From contig CP048469.1 of the NCBI GenBank assembly GCA_025559845.1, positions 1,054,001 through 1,118,000 of the forward strand: a DNA stretch of 64,000 bases, given 5' to 3'. The first letter of the stretch is position 1, and each line of letters begins with the position of its first letter. The position numbers and the translations under genes were made by a program. This document shows positions 28,020-36,012 of this stretch, one piece after another. Source of the stretch: Agrobacterium tumefaciens. GTDB lineage: Bacteria; Pseudomonadota; Alphaproteobacteria; Rhizobiales; Rhizobiaceae. The notes below the pieces were generated by a model that had not been told where the DNA came from, made no database searches, and was given only the letters and a program-made list of their open reading frames with translations.

Positions 28020-28036
28020 TTTAGCATAAATTAACC
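28020..28036. promoter_or_regulatory. CtrA-box-like element
   Basis: TTTAGCATAAATTAACC: TTTA-N7-TTAACC, one mismatch to TTAA-N7-TTAAC with the correct spacing. About 125 bases before the Hpt start and 343 before gpr. Cell-cycle control by CtrA is a hypothesis. Confidence 0.45.
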
Positions 28037-28161
28037 ATAGCGAAAGATTTTCACCAATGCCGCGCCGTAATTTAAGCCGATAGCACCGCCATACATGCGT
28101 AAATCCGGCACAGATGTGACGCAAAACAAGAAACGGCGAGACAGAAACAAGGAATTGAGAC

Positions 28162-28530
28162 ATGGCAGCGGTCAGTATTGCTTTCGAAGCTCCGGATAAT
28201 TCCGGTGGCGCGGCTTCCGCCAGCACAAAGCCGATCGATTTTGTTCATCTTGCCCGTCAGACGATGGGTGACAAGGAACTGGAAATTGAAGTCCTGCAGC
28301 TTTTCAGCCGCAGCGCCCGCTCGGCATTGCACGAGCTGAATGGCGCTGATGCGACCGCCGTCAAGGCCATCGCACACCGGTTGAAGGGTGCCGCCGATGC
28401 GGTTGGCGCATTCGCCGTTTCCGCCGCCGCTGCCAAGCTCGAAGACAATGCAGGTGATGGCGCCGCCATGGCAAAGCTCGTGGCAGCCATCGTCGAAGCA
28501 GAGAATTTCGTTCTCAAGCTCTGCCGCTAA
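28162..28530 (+). CDS. Hpt-domain phosphotransfer protein
   Basis: 122 residues, a free-standing histidine phosphotransfer protein. The phosphorylated residue is His72 in AHRLKGAADAVGA, matching the HxLKGxA signature; the rest is the expected four-helix bundle, with a short disordered N terminus of about 22 residues. Such proteins shuttle phosphate between hybrid kinase receiver domains and response regulators. It is shorter than and different in sequence from ChpT, so it is not the CckA phosphotransferase by simple recognition. It shares a divergent control region with gpr. AGGA lies upstream of the ATG. Confidence 0.88.
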   Translation: MAAVSIAFEAPDNSGGAASASTKPIDFVHLARQTMGDKELEIEVLQLFSRSARSALHELNGADATAVKAIAHRLKGAADAVGAFAVSAAAAKLEDNAGDGAAMAKLVAAIVEAENFVLKLCR

Positions 28531-28669
28531 GCCGGGATTGGTCGATTTTGTCAGGCCGGCCGGGCTTGGTGCCGCTTCTGCGGGTTGCCAAGCGGAGCCG
28601 GCCTTTCTATGTGTTTAGAACAATTCTTAGAACACACCTCAGTCACAGAACACGACCTGGATCTCCGAC

Positions 28670-28990
28670 ATGACCAAACTGACCATCGTCGCCTTCGACG
28701 GCACGTCCCATGAACTTGATGTAAGCAACGGTTCCACCGTCATGGAGAATGCCGTGCGCAACTCCATTCCCGGTATCGATGCCGAATGTGGCGGTGCCTG
28801 TGCCTGTGCGACCTGTCATGTCTATGTCGATGATGCGTGGACCGAACGCGTCGGCGGCCCGGAGCCGATGGAAGAGGACATGCTCGACTTCGCGTTCGAT
28901 GTGCGTCCGACGTCGCGCCTTTCCTGTCAGATCAAGATGAACGACGAGCTCGATGGTCTCGTCGTTCATGTGCCTGAGCGCCAGGGCTGA
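28670..28990 (+). CDS. [2Fe-2S] ferredoxin, adrenodoxin type
   Basis: 106 residues. Cluster ligands are Cys40, Cys46, Cys49 and Cys86 (C-x5-C-x2-C ... C in [14 protein letters not shown] and SRLSCQIKM), the adrenodoxin/FdVI pattern rather than the plant type. A central acidic helix ([10 protein letters not shown]) is the usual docking surface for a reductase or P450. Cytoplasmic one-electron carrier; in alphaproteobacteria it is thought to serve Fe-S assembly or haem-related monooxygenases. Monocistronic by position. Confidence 0.93.
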   Translation: MTKLTIVAFDGTSHELDVSNGSTVMENAVRNSIPGIDAECGGACACATCHVYVDDAWTERVGGPEPMEEDMLDFAFDVRPTSRLSCQIKMNDELDGLVVHVPERQG

Positions 28991-29343
28991 TATCTGATTA
29001 TTCCGCTTTGCGCACAAAGAACCCCGCTCGCCTGATTTGGGAGGAGAGCGGGGCAAGGTGGGTACGCAGCATGCAGGCGAGGGAGGAAACACCTGCGAGC
29101 CCTCAAGCGCGCACCGGGAGAACTGCTGTCGGATGTCTTATGCCGATGGTTTTACTCGGCTTCTTCCTGAATTTCGTATTCCGGAAGCAGGCTACAATGA
29201 GTCTATTTGCGCGCGCCACGGTGAGAAGTTACCGGTAAAATCGGGCATGACGTAACGTAACGCCGCCTATGGCGCAGGCGCCAGAATGCGATGTTAAGTC
29301 TCTGATTTTTATGAGTTGATGGCGTGTTGTTCGCCGGCTTCCG
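28991..29343. other. intergenic region between ferredoxin and DUF922 genes
   Basis: 353 bases without a supported protein gene. Two overlapping plus-strand frames of about 75 codons (29008-29238, 29037-29255) are not recognisable and lack ribosome sites. The left third carries the stem-loops described as a minus-strand RNA candidate; the rest shows no clear element. Confidence 0.5.
29015..29130 (-). ncRNA. candidate small RNA with CUCCUCCC-type loops
   Basis: Read on the minus strand, a first stem GCAGG/CCTGC (29073-29077 with 29092-29096) shows a loop containing UUUCCUCCCUCG. A second stem of 8 bp, CCCCGCTC/GAGCGGGG (29022-29029 with 29046-29053), shows a loop containing UCCUCCC (CUCCUCCC with the closing bases) and is followed by TTCTTTG, a modest terminator tail. 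Exposed anti-Shine-Dalgarno loops of this kind are characteristic of trans-acting sRNAs in alphaproteobacteria (alpha-r14/NfeR1 and cuckoo types). Ends and promoter are not defined. Confidence 0.4.
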
Positions 29344-29970
29344 TTACCGGCGGTTCTGGCCTTGCTCCAGGCGATGCTTCAATAGCCGCGTCATGCGCGC
29401 ATCGAAGTTCTTCGATTCCACCACATCGAACCGGTACTGGTCCTTGTCATGCTCTTCCATGACGGTCTGGGTGATCTTTCCGGCCATTTCCTGCAGCTTG
29501 TCGCAGGATGACTGCGGCCGCATCGCCTTCAACTGGCGTTCGAGCGAACGGGCATAGGTTCGAGCGATTTCCGCGTGCCGTTCCTCGTGCCGTTTGATGT
29601 CGGCAAGCAGCGTATCCCAGATGAAGGCAAGCTCTGCCGTTGTACGGCGGCGGTTCTTCCATTGCGGCAGCAGGATGCGCGTGTTCAGCAACACCTTGGC
29701 CGTACCGACGCTGCAAAGTCCGTTTCGTTCGACATAGGTCACGTCGCCGCCGAACTTGATCTCCGTCGCACCCGGATGACGCGCGCCTGTCGCTTTCGTC
29801 AGTGGGCCACGCGCTGAAAGCTCCTTGTCCAGATCACCAGCCGTTTTGCCGCCAATCGAGAAATAGGAATAGCTTTTGCGCAGAACCGTTTCCGGAAATG
29901 CCGCTGTCGGCAAAGAAACGGCCAATGCGCCGGCAAGAATGGCGCAAAGGGCGCGTGTTGGTCTGGTCAT
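29344..29970 (-). CDS. DUF922 secreted protein, putative Zn-dependent peptidase
   Basis: 208 residues with a signal peptide (ALCAILAGALAVSLPTAAFP). The DUF922 domain includes YFSIGGKTAGDLDKELSARGP, HPGATEIKFGGDVTYV and IKRHEERHAEIARTYA; HEERH at about residues 132-136 fits the HExxH zinc-protease motif suggested for this family. Two Cys (GLCSVGT and SSCDKL) could pair in the periplasm. Peptidase activity is a family prediction, not demonstrated. Divergent from folP with about 100 bases between. Confidence 0.8.
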   Translation of the reverse strand: MTRPTRALCAILAGALAVSLPTAAFPETVLRKSYSYFSIGGKTAGDLDKELSARGPLTKATGARHPGATEIKFGGDVTYVERNGLCSVGTAKVLLNTRILLPQWKNRRRTTAELAFIWDTLLADIKRHEERHAEIARTYARSLERQLKAMRPQSSCDKLQEMAGKITQTVMEEHDKDQYRFDVVESKNFDARMTRLLKHRLEQGQNRR

Positions 29971-30074
29971 TACCCGGCCTTCCGGTTGAATTCGAAAATC
30001 GTTTGCTGCATAGGCGGAGCGGAACTTATAAGACTTTGCATAACACTCCGTTATTCCTGAAAGGCTCGTGTTAC

Positions 30075-30926
30075 GTGATAACAGCCAGCAGCAATGTGTG
30101 GCAAGCGGCCCATGGCCGCTCCCTGAAACTTGATGGACGTGGCCGTATTATGGCCATCGTCAACGCCACACCCGACTCGTTTTCCGATGGCGGCCGCTAT
30201 CTTGCCGCCGATCAGGCGTTTTCTCACGCCATCAAATGTGTGGAAGAAGGCGCTGATATCATCGATATCGGCGGAGAATCGACACGTCCCGGTGCAGCTG
30301 ATGTCACGGAAAGCGAAGAGCAGGACCGGATATTGCCGGTGATCGAAAAACTGGCGCGCGAAAGCGACGTTCTGATCTCGGTCGATACATACCGCGCCTC
30401 AACGGCAAAACGGGCCATCGAGGCAGGCGCCCACATCGTCAACGATGTTTTCGGTCTGCAGAAGGACGCTGACATGGCCGCTGTTGTGGCCGCGACTGGC
30501 GCAGGTGTTTGCATCATGCACACCGGTCGCGAACGGCAAAAGCTCGATGACGTCATCGAGGATCAGTTTGCGTTTCTCGGTACTTCGCTTGAGATCGCCT
30601 CAAAGGCGGGTGTCGCTCGCGGCGCCATCGTTCTCGATCCCGGTTTCGGCTTTGCCAAGGACACGGATGAAAACGTGGAACTGATGGCGCGGTTTGGTGA
30701 ACTCGATCCTTTCGGCCTGCCGATCCTGGCCGGAACGTCGCGCAAGCGTTTCGTCGGGTCGTTGACGGGCAGGGATGTTGCCACCGATCGCGATATTGGT
30801 ACGGCGGCGACAACGGCGATCCTCAGAATGGCGGGAGCTTCTGTCTTCCGCGTCCACAATGTTGCCATGACACGCGACACGCTGGCGATTGCCGATGCGG
30901 TGTTCGCCCGCGTATCGAAGGCTTGA
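30075..30926 (+). CDS. folP: dihydropteroate synthase
   Basis: 283 residues. The enzyme condenses 6-hydroxymethyl-dihydropterin pyrophosphate with p-aminobenzoate and is the sulphonamide target. TIM-barrel signatures: MAIVNATPDSFSDGG, DIIDIGGESTRPGA, DTYRA, DPGFGFAKD and GTSRKRFVG. GTG at 30075 is chosen; GAAAGG lies about 10 bases upstream. The frame is open to 29802, but that part overlaps the divergent DUF922 gene. First gene of folP-folB-folK, which encodes consecutive or adjacent steps of tetrahydrofolate synthesis. Confidence 0.95.
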   Translation: MITASSNVWQAAHGRSLKLDGRGRIMAIVNATPDSFSDGGRYLAADQAFSHAIKCVEEGADIIDIGGESTRPGAADVTESEEQDRILPVIEKLARESDVLISVDTYRASTAKRAIEAGAHIVNDVFGLQKDADMAAVVAATGAGVCIMHTGRERQKLDDVIEDQFAFLGTSLEIASKAGVARGAIVLDPGFGFAKDTDENVELMARFGELDPFGLPILAGTSRKRFVGSLTGRDVATDRDIGTAATTAILRMAGASVFRVHNVAMTRDTLAIADAVFARVSKA

Positions 30927-30941
30927 AGGGAAGGCTGACAC

Positions 30942-31307
30942 ATGAGCCGCTACACCATCGTACTGAAAAACTGTTCGTTCTTTGCCCGTCATGGTCTGCT
31001 GGAGCAGGAGGAGGTGCTGGGTCAGCGCTTCTTCGTCGATGCCGAGATGGAGGTCGAGGCCGGTGACGCACTGGAAACCGACTCGATTGAAAACACTGTC
31101 GATTACGGCGTTGCTTTCTCGGTCATCGAAAAAAGCGTCGTCGGACAGCGCCGTTATCTGATCGAGGCACTAGCAAACGATATCGCCAAGGCGCTGCGCG
31201 AACGTTATCCGCAGATCGTCTGGGTACGCATCACGGTGCGCAAGCCGTCGGCGCCGGTTCCGGGAATTCTCGACTACGCGCAAGTGAGTGTCGAGCATCA
31301 TGCCTGA
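30942..31307 (+). CDS. folB: dihydroneopterin aldolase
   Basis: 121 residues, standard size. It cleaves 7,8-dihydroneopterin to hydroxymethyl-dihydropterin. Landmarks: CSFFARHGLLEQEEVLGQRF, ENTVDYGVAF, and the C-terminal VRKPSAPVPGILDYAQV. Starts 15 bases after folP and overlaps the folK region. Confidence 0.95.
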   Translation: MSRYTIVLKNCSFFARHGLLEQEEVLGQRFFVDAEMEVEAGDALETDSIENTVDYGVAFSVIEKSVVGQRRYLIEALANDIAKALRERYPQIVWVRITVRKPSAPVPGILDYAQVSVEHHA

Positions 31308-31317
31308 GGCAAGGCAG

Positions 31318-31824
31318 ATGACAGTCGCCACGCTTGGGCTTGGCGGCAATATCGGTGATCCCAAGGCTGCAATGGCGCAGGCGCTGCACGATCTCGATGC
31401 GCGCGGCGATTGCCGGTTGCTGGCGGTTTCTGCGCTCTATCGCACGCCACCATGGGGCAAGACCGATCAGGCTGATTTTTTCAATTGCTGCGCCAGGATC
31501 GAGACGTCCTTGTCGCCGGAGGCGCTGCTGCAGACCTGCCTCGACATCGAAAAAAGCATGAAGCGGGTCAGGATCGAACGCTGGGGTCCGCGCACCATCG
31601 ATATCGACGTGCTGACCTATGGTAACGCACCTTACGTTGCGGAAACCATCGAGGTGCCGCATCCGCGCATGACCGAGCGCGCCTTCGTTCTGATGCCGCT
31701 TACCGATATCGCCCCCGACCTGCTGGTCAAGGGCCGCACGGTCAGCGACTGGCTGGAGGCTGTCGATACGGCCGGTATCGTCAAGGCAAACGAAAAGCGG
31801 GAGTGGTGGACACTCCCGCTTTGA
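31318..31824 (+). CDS. folK: 2-amino-4-hydroxy-6-hydroxymethyldihydropteridine diphosphokinase
   Basis: 168 residues. It transfers pyrophosphate from ATP to hydroxymethyl-dihydropterin, the step between FolB and FolP. Signatures: TLGLGGNIGDP at the N terminus, ALYRTPPWG, DFFNCCARIETSL and the HPPK block RWGPRTIDIDVLTYG. ATG 31318 is preferred for its GAGG 8 bases upstream; an ATG at 31300 that overlaps the folB stop is the alternative and adds six residues. Confidence 0.94.
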   Translation: MTVATLGLGGNIGDPKAAMAQALHDLDARGDCRLLAVSALYRTPPWGKTDQADFFNCCARIETSLSPEALLQTCLDIEKSMKRVRIERWGPRTIDIDVLTYGNAPYVAETIEVPHPRMTERAFVLMPLTDIAPDLLVKGRTVSDWLEAVDTAGIVKANEKREWWTLPL

Positions 31825-31849
31825 AAATCGGATAAAGCCTGGTTTTCGC

Positions 31850-32410
31850 TTACGGCTTGATCGAGCCGACAGCCATCTGATCGACATCGCGTGCCAGCGT
31901 CAGGCCGATAACCGGAACCATCTGGTCGGCGACCTTGACCGAAATCGTGATGTTCATGGAGTTATCGCTGGAAACGCGGGCAACCATGGCGCCATTGAGC
32001 TTTGCGCGGTTGATGCCGACAACCACCTTGTCGCCGCTGACCTGTCCCGAAATGATGTCCAGGCCTTTGCCTTCGGCGCCATCAAGGAACTTGCCCTCGT
32101 AGCTGCCACCCTTCTGGGCGATAACGGCGGACATCGGCTGGCTGAACACGCCCACGCGGCAGGTGCCGCCAAGCTTGATGCCGGTCTGCTTGTCTTCCAG
32201 CGGTTCGCCGGTCAGATCGCAGGTGAATTTCGTGCCCTTGTACTTGCCGGCGACGATTTCGCCCGGTCCCTTCCAGCTTCCGGCAACGGAACGGAAGAAC
32301 ACGTCGTCACGGTCGCGCGAGGCAGCCTGAACGTCGGAAATTCCCAGGCCACCGCTGAAGGACATAGCGGCGGCAAGTCCGCCCAAAAGCGAAAAGAAGC
32401 GCGAATACAT
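31850..32410 (-). CDS. exported protein of unknown function
   Basis: 186 residues, not recognised. Start at 32410 gives GGGGAAAG upstream and a good signal peptide (MYSRFFSLLGGLAAAMSFSGG). The mature part is beta-rich: GSWKGPGEIVAGKYKGTKFTC, GTCRVGVFSQPMSA and GSYEGKFLDGAEG suggest a lipocalin- or avidin-like barrel, and two Cys (FTCDL, GTCRV) may form a disulphide. Likely periplasmic. Convergent with folK. Fold is a guess from strand pattern. Confidence 0.72.
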   Translation of the reverse strand: MYSRFFSLLGGLAAAMSFSGGLGISDVQAASRDRDDVFFRSVAGSWKGPGEIVAGKYKGTKFTCDLTGEPLEDKQTGIKLGGTCRVGVFSQPMSAVIAQKGGSYEGKFLDGAEGKGLDIISGQVSGDKVVVGINRAKLNGAMVARVSSDNSMNITISVKVADQMVPVIGLTLARDVDQMAVGSIKP

Positions 32411-32541
32411 GATACTTTCCCCGGCGAAGAAGCCTTGTTCGATAAGGGGCAATCTACTGGCGGAATGGTTAATGAACGGTTTATTTGGCCTCGAAACAGC
32501 GCAAACTCCGTAACCTTTTGAACCGGTGGATGCCCCTGAAA

Positions 32542-33621
32542 TCAGGCGTTTTCGCGGGTTTTTCCGCCAGTTAGGTCAGGGGTCAGATCGGACACGAAAT
32601 CACCGATGCCAGGACGTTTGACGGCCCTGAACGGCAGGGGGCGGCAAAGATCCATCGCGGCAATGCCGATTCGTGCCGTCATCAGGCCGTTGATCACACC
32701 TTCGCCAAGACGGGCCGAAAGCTTGGAGGCAAGCCCGTGGCCCAGCACCTGCTGGGCAAGCCCGTCACCAACGGCAATCGAGCCCGTTACGGCAAGATGG
32801 GCGACAACGTCGCGCAACAGCCGCAACATGCCAAGCGTGCCGGGACGGCCGCCGTAAAGTTCGGCCATGGCGCGCACCAGACGCGTCACCTCGAACAGCA
32901 CATAGGACAGGTCGACGATGGCGCGCGGGCTGACGGCCGTTACCACCGAGACACGTTTCGATGCATTGAGGATCAACGCACGCGCCTGCCGGTCGAGCGG
33001 AATGAGCAGCTCGCGCTCGGCAAGATCGATCAGATGCGGGCCGTCGATCACGTCATTGTCGGTTTCCTTCAGCGCTGCACGTCCCTTGGCCGTTTCGGCG
33101 CGATGCGACAGCACGGCATTGAGCCGCGCGACAATGGCACGGGCCGCAGTTGGGCTGCGCTCCAGGCTCGCCGCTTCGGCATCGGCCTTCAGCGCCTGCA
33201 CGGCATTCAGCCGCATGATGCCGAAGACCTCCCTCCCGACGAGAACCAGAACGGCAAAAACGGCTAGGATCAGCGCGGCGCTTGCCGTGTAACCCAGCCA
33301 GTCGGAGCGGGTGAAGAGGTCGCGGACAAGCTGGTCCGCCCAAAGACCGAAGGCGAGCGAGAACAGCACGCCGAGCGCGCCGAGCGCGAGTTTTCCGAAG
33401 GAAAAGCGCGTCTTTTTCGGTGTGGCGACGGGCAAGACGGTGGCATCGACGTCATCCGGGATCACGAACGGGTCGTCTTCGTCCGGCGTCATCGTCACTT
33501 CGCTGGCAAAGCTCTGCGGTGCGCGCTTCTGCGTGGCGGTTGGCTTTTCCGTGCTTTCAGGTTCAAGCGTGAAGGCCGCGGGGCGACGTGTCTTTTGATC
33601 GCTGGGGGTAGGAAGCTTCAT
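32542..33621 (-). CDS. YcjF-type (TIGR01620 / DUF697) inner-membrane protein
   Basis: 359 residues. A disordered N-terminal 75 residues precede two membrane helices at about 78-96 and 110-130 (LALGALGVLFSLAFGLWADQ, ASAALILAVFAVLVLVG). The C-terminal domain holds the DUF697 region AVSPRAIVDLSYVLFEVTRLV, AELYGGRPGTLGMLRLLRDV. It overlaps the upstream YcjX-type GTPase gene by 4 bases, the same pairing as E. coli ycjX-ycjF. Probable membrane partner of the GTPase; its process is not established. Confidence 0.85.
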   Translation of the reverse strand: MKLPTPSDQKTRRPAAFTLEPESTEKPTATQKRAPQSFASEVTMTPDEDDPFVIPDDVDATVLPVATPKKTRFSFGKLALGALGVLFSLAFGLWADQLVRDLFTRSDWLGYTASAALILAVFAVLVLVGREVFGIMRLNAVQALKADAEAASLERSPTAARAIVARLNAVLSHRAETAKGRAALKETDNDVIDGPHLIDLAERELLIPLDRQARALILNASKRVSVVTAVSPRAIVDLSYVLFEVTRLVRAMAELYGGRPGTLGMLRLLRDVVAHLAVTGSIAVGDGLAQQVLGHGLASKLSARLGEGVINGLMTARIGIAAMDLCRPLPFRAVKRPGIGDFVSDLTPDLTGGKTRENA

Positions 33622-35096
33622 GCGAGCTTGTCTCCGAAAAGGAACTGCATGGCGCGGTCGAGCCGGATATGCGGTACGGAAAGCCGGATGCCGCCGCTAC
33701 CGGGTTCGTCGACTGCGGGTGGGCGAAACCGCACCACGTTGACATCCGGCAGCGTTGCCTTGTCACCGTCCACATCGATGCTGCGAAACAGCGGTTCGGG
33801 ATCATCGGGCAGGTCGCCGGGGAAAATAGCCGTCTTGCGATTGCCGTCGAAGGTTTCGCCGTTGATCGTTTCTCCGGCAATTGGCGTGCCGACGATCACG
33901 GGCAGATTATGGCCATCCTGGCGAATACTCGCTTCCTTGGTGGCGCGCACCGAGGCAAGCGCCATCACCTCGATGCCGGCGCCGCTCATGCCGATGGTGG
34001 TGATCGCACGGTCGACAAGGCGGCGCGTCAGTCGCTCCAGCCGGTCGTGGCTTTCGTGGTGCAGATGGTCGGCCTTGGTGGCGGCAATCAGCACCTTGTC
34101 GATGCGTCGGCCCAGCAGGGACGACAACAGGCTGTTGGTGCCCGGCCGGAAGCAGGCCAGCACGTCGCCGAGCGCCCGTTCCAGATCCTGCACCGCCTCG
34201 GGACCGCGATTGACGGCCTGCAGCGTGTCGATCAGCACGATCTGCCGGTCGAGGCGGGCAAAGTGCTCGCGGAAGAATGGTTTGACGACAATCGATTTAT
34301 AGGCGTCGTAACGCCGTTCCATCATGGCGCGCAGCGAACCCTTCGCAGCCTTTTCATCTGTCAGGCCCGGCAGCGGCGCAAAGGTCAGCGCCGGTGATCC
34401 CTCCAGATCGCCGGGCATCAGGAAGCGGCCGGGTGGCAGGGTGGAAAGCGAGCGTTCGTCGGATTTGCAGGCCTTGAGATAGGCGGAAAAGCTTTCGGCA
34501 AGTCGCCGCGCCGTCATTTCGTCTGCCGGTGCGTTGAGATCGAGCGAAGAGGCGATCGCCAGCCATTCACGCGCCAGTTCGGCACGCACCCCCGTCTTGG
34601 CCAGCGCCACTGTGCTGTCGCTGAAACTCTTGTAGTCCTGCGAAAGCAACGGCAGGTCCAGCAGCCATTCACCGGGATAATCGACGATGTCGATGGAAAG
34701 TTTGCCCGGAGAAAACCAGCGGCCCCAGCCGCTTGCGCTCTGGTAATCGAGCGTAATGCGCAGTTCGGAGATCGCGCGGGTCGAGTCGGGCCACAACCGG
34801 TCGCGCACCAGCGCCTGAATGTGATCTTCATACTGAAAGCGCGGAATGGCGTCGTCGGGCTGCGGCTCCAGCCGCGCATTGGAAACACGGCCGGACCGCA
34901 TCGCTTCGAACAGCGGCAGGCGGCCGCCATTCAGCAGGTTATGGACCAGCGAAGAGATGAACACCGTCTTGCCGGCTCTTGAAAGACCGGTCACGCCAAG
35001 CCTCAGGGTCGGGTGGGTGAGGGTGCTTGCACGGTCGGCCAGATTGTCCAAAGCGACGAGCGCGCTGTCAGTCAGGGACGTAAATGAAGGCGGCAA
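33618..35096 (-). CDS. YcjX-type P-loop GTPase
   Basis: 492-residue DUF463/YcjX family protein. The Walker A loop is GVTGLSRAGKTVFISSLVHNLL at about residues 33-54; a switch region follows at VDYPGEWLLDLPLL, and the guanine-specificity region is near LIAATKADHLHHE. Members are stress-related nucleotide hydrolases of unclear role, usually paired with YcjF as here. The start codon appears to be TTG at 35096 with GGGAAA upstream. A short gap separates it from sixA. Confidence 0.87.
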   Translation of the reverse strand: MPPSFTSLTDSALVALDNLADRASTLTHPTLRLGVTGLSRAGKTVFISSLVHNLLNGGRLPLFEAMRSGRVSNARLEPQPDDAIPRFQYEDHIQALVRDRLWPDSTRAISELRITLDYQSASGWGRWFSPGKLSIDIVDYPGEWLLDLPLLSQDYKSFSDSTVALAKTGVRAELAREWLAIASSLDLNAPADEMTARRLAESFSAYLKACKSDERSLSTLPPGRFLMPGDLEGSPALTFAPLPGLTDEKAAKGSLRAMMERRYDAYKSIVVKPFFREHFARLDRQIVLIDTLQAVNRGPEAVQDLERALGDVLACFRPGTNSLLSSLLGRRIDKVLIAATKADHLHHESHDRLERLTRRLVDRAITTIGMSGAGIEVMALASVRATKEASIRQDGHNLPVIVGTPIAGETINGETFDGNRKTAIFPGDLPDDPEPLFRSIDVDGDKATLPDVNVVRFRPPAVDEPGSGGIRLSVPHIRLDRAMQFLFGDKLA

Positions 35097-35231
35097 TGGC
35101 GGTTTCCCGTCTGGTTTCGATAGTTACGCCAACAATATAGGAAATTTTCGTGCCCAAAAAAGAAGCGGAATAACGGATTTTCACGTCATTTCCATGCCCC
35201 GGCCGCTTGGCTCGCCGTAAAGGTGCCGCCA

Positions 35232-35746
35232 TTATTTTCCTGGCGAAACGAAGTCGACAAGCCGCCAGCGGCCTTTTCCGTTATAGGCGTCCTCAATGAA
35301 ATCCAGGACCGCAAGACCGGCTGTCGGAAAGCCGGAAGGCAGCGCGGCATGCAGAAGATCCTCGCCGATCAGCGCTTCAAGCGTGGCTTCCATCGTTGGA
35401 TTATGGCCGACCAGCATCACCGATTTCGCCTCTTTCTGCGCGGCGATCAGAGCGAGGTAGTATCGACCTGCGCCTCATACATCTCGTCGACAAAAGAGAT
35501 GCTGATCTCTTCGTTGAAAGCTCTTTGCCAGGCCTCTGTCGTCTGCCGGCAACGCTCTGCCGTGGAAGACAGCAGGATGTCCGGATCATAGCCCTTGTCG
35601 GCGGCAATATCGGCGACGATTTCCGCTTCGGCAAAACCGGATTCATTCAATCTGCGGTCGAAGTCGCGTTCGCCCGGAGCCGCCCAGGCGGCCTTTGCGT
35701 GGCGCAGAAGATAGATGCGGTACGGCGGAGAATCGATCTGAAGCAT
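35232..35746 (-). pseudogene. sixA: phosphohistidine phosphatase SixA-like, frameshifted
   Basis: Histidine phosphatase superfamily. The 5' part (from ATG 35746) has YRIYLLRHAKAAW, the RHG-type catalytic His, and runs to VDEMYEAQVDT before stopping at 35447. The 3' part in another frame continues with the second catalytic block VMLVGHNPTMEATLEAL to 35232. One missing base between 35459 and 35460 joins them: restoring it gives VDTYLALIAAQKEAKSV across the junction. Hence a single-base deletion, either real or a sequencing error. An intact product would be about 172 residues, normal for SixA, which dephosphorylates Hpt proteins. Confidence 0.88.
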
Positions 35747-35947
35747 GGACCAGCATTCGAAACCAGAAAGGAGCAACTGCCATGCTACAAGATAGAGTTG
35801 TCAGCCCGCAAGTCCCTTCACCTTTCAGCAAGTCGCGTAAATGTGCGTGAAGAAGAGATCTGGGCGAAACGCAATAAAGGATAAAAATTAGTCATTTAGA
35901 TGATTTTTGTGTCAGTTTTAAAAATGCCTGAAAACTGATCTGTAGAC

Positions 35948-35977
35948 TTGAATCGATCTATATCATTGGAGTATACA
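35948..35977 (+). promoter_or_regulatory. predicted sigma-70 promoter of dksA
   Basis: TTGAAT (35948-35953), 18-base spacer, TATACA (35972-35977), about 35 bases before the dksA start. Confidence 0.45.
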
Positions 35978-36012
35978 CCGCCACATTGAGATGTTCTTCG
36001 AGGAGAATCGCG

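Larger units (their letters stand above)
27678..28161. promoter_or_regulatory. 484-base divergent control region between gpr and the Hpt gene
   Basis: No gene supported; a 61-codon minus-strand frame here is a chance frame. It contains a 14-base direct repeat (GTGCCGTAATAACA at 27852-27865 and GTACCGTAGTGACA at 27897-27910, 11 of 14 identical, 45 bases apart) and two CtrA-like elements near 27969 and 28020. Both flanking genes must have promoters here. Confidence 0.55.

Noticed and set aside
27842..28027. 61-codon minus-strand ORF upstream of gpr
   Set aside because: No ribosome site or motif; the similar CHYGTAV/LCYYGTV segments merely reflect the 14-base direct DNA repeat.
29037..29255. 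small plus-strand ORF of 72 codons between ferredoxin and DUF922 genes
   Set aside because: No ribosome site, no recognisable motif, and it overlaps stem-loop sequences; could be revisited with ribosome profiling.
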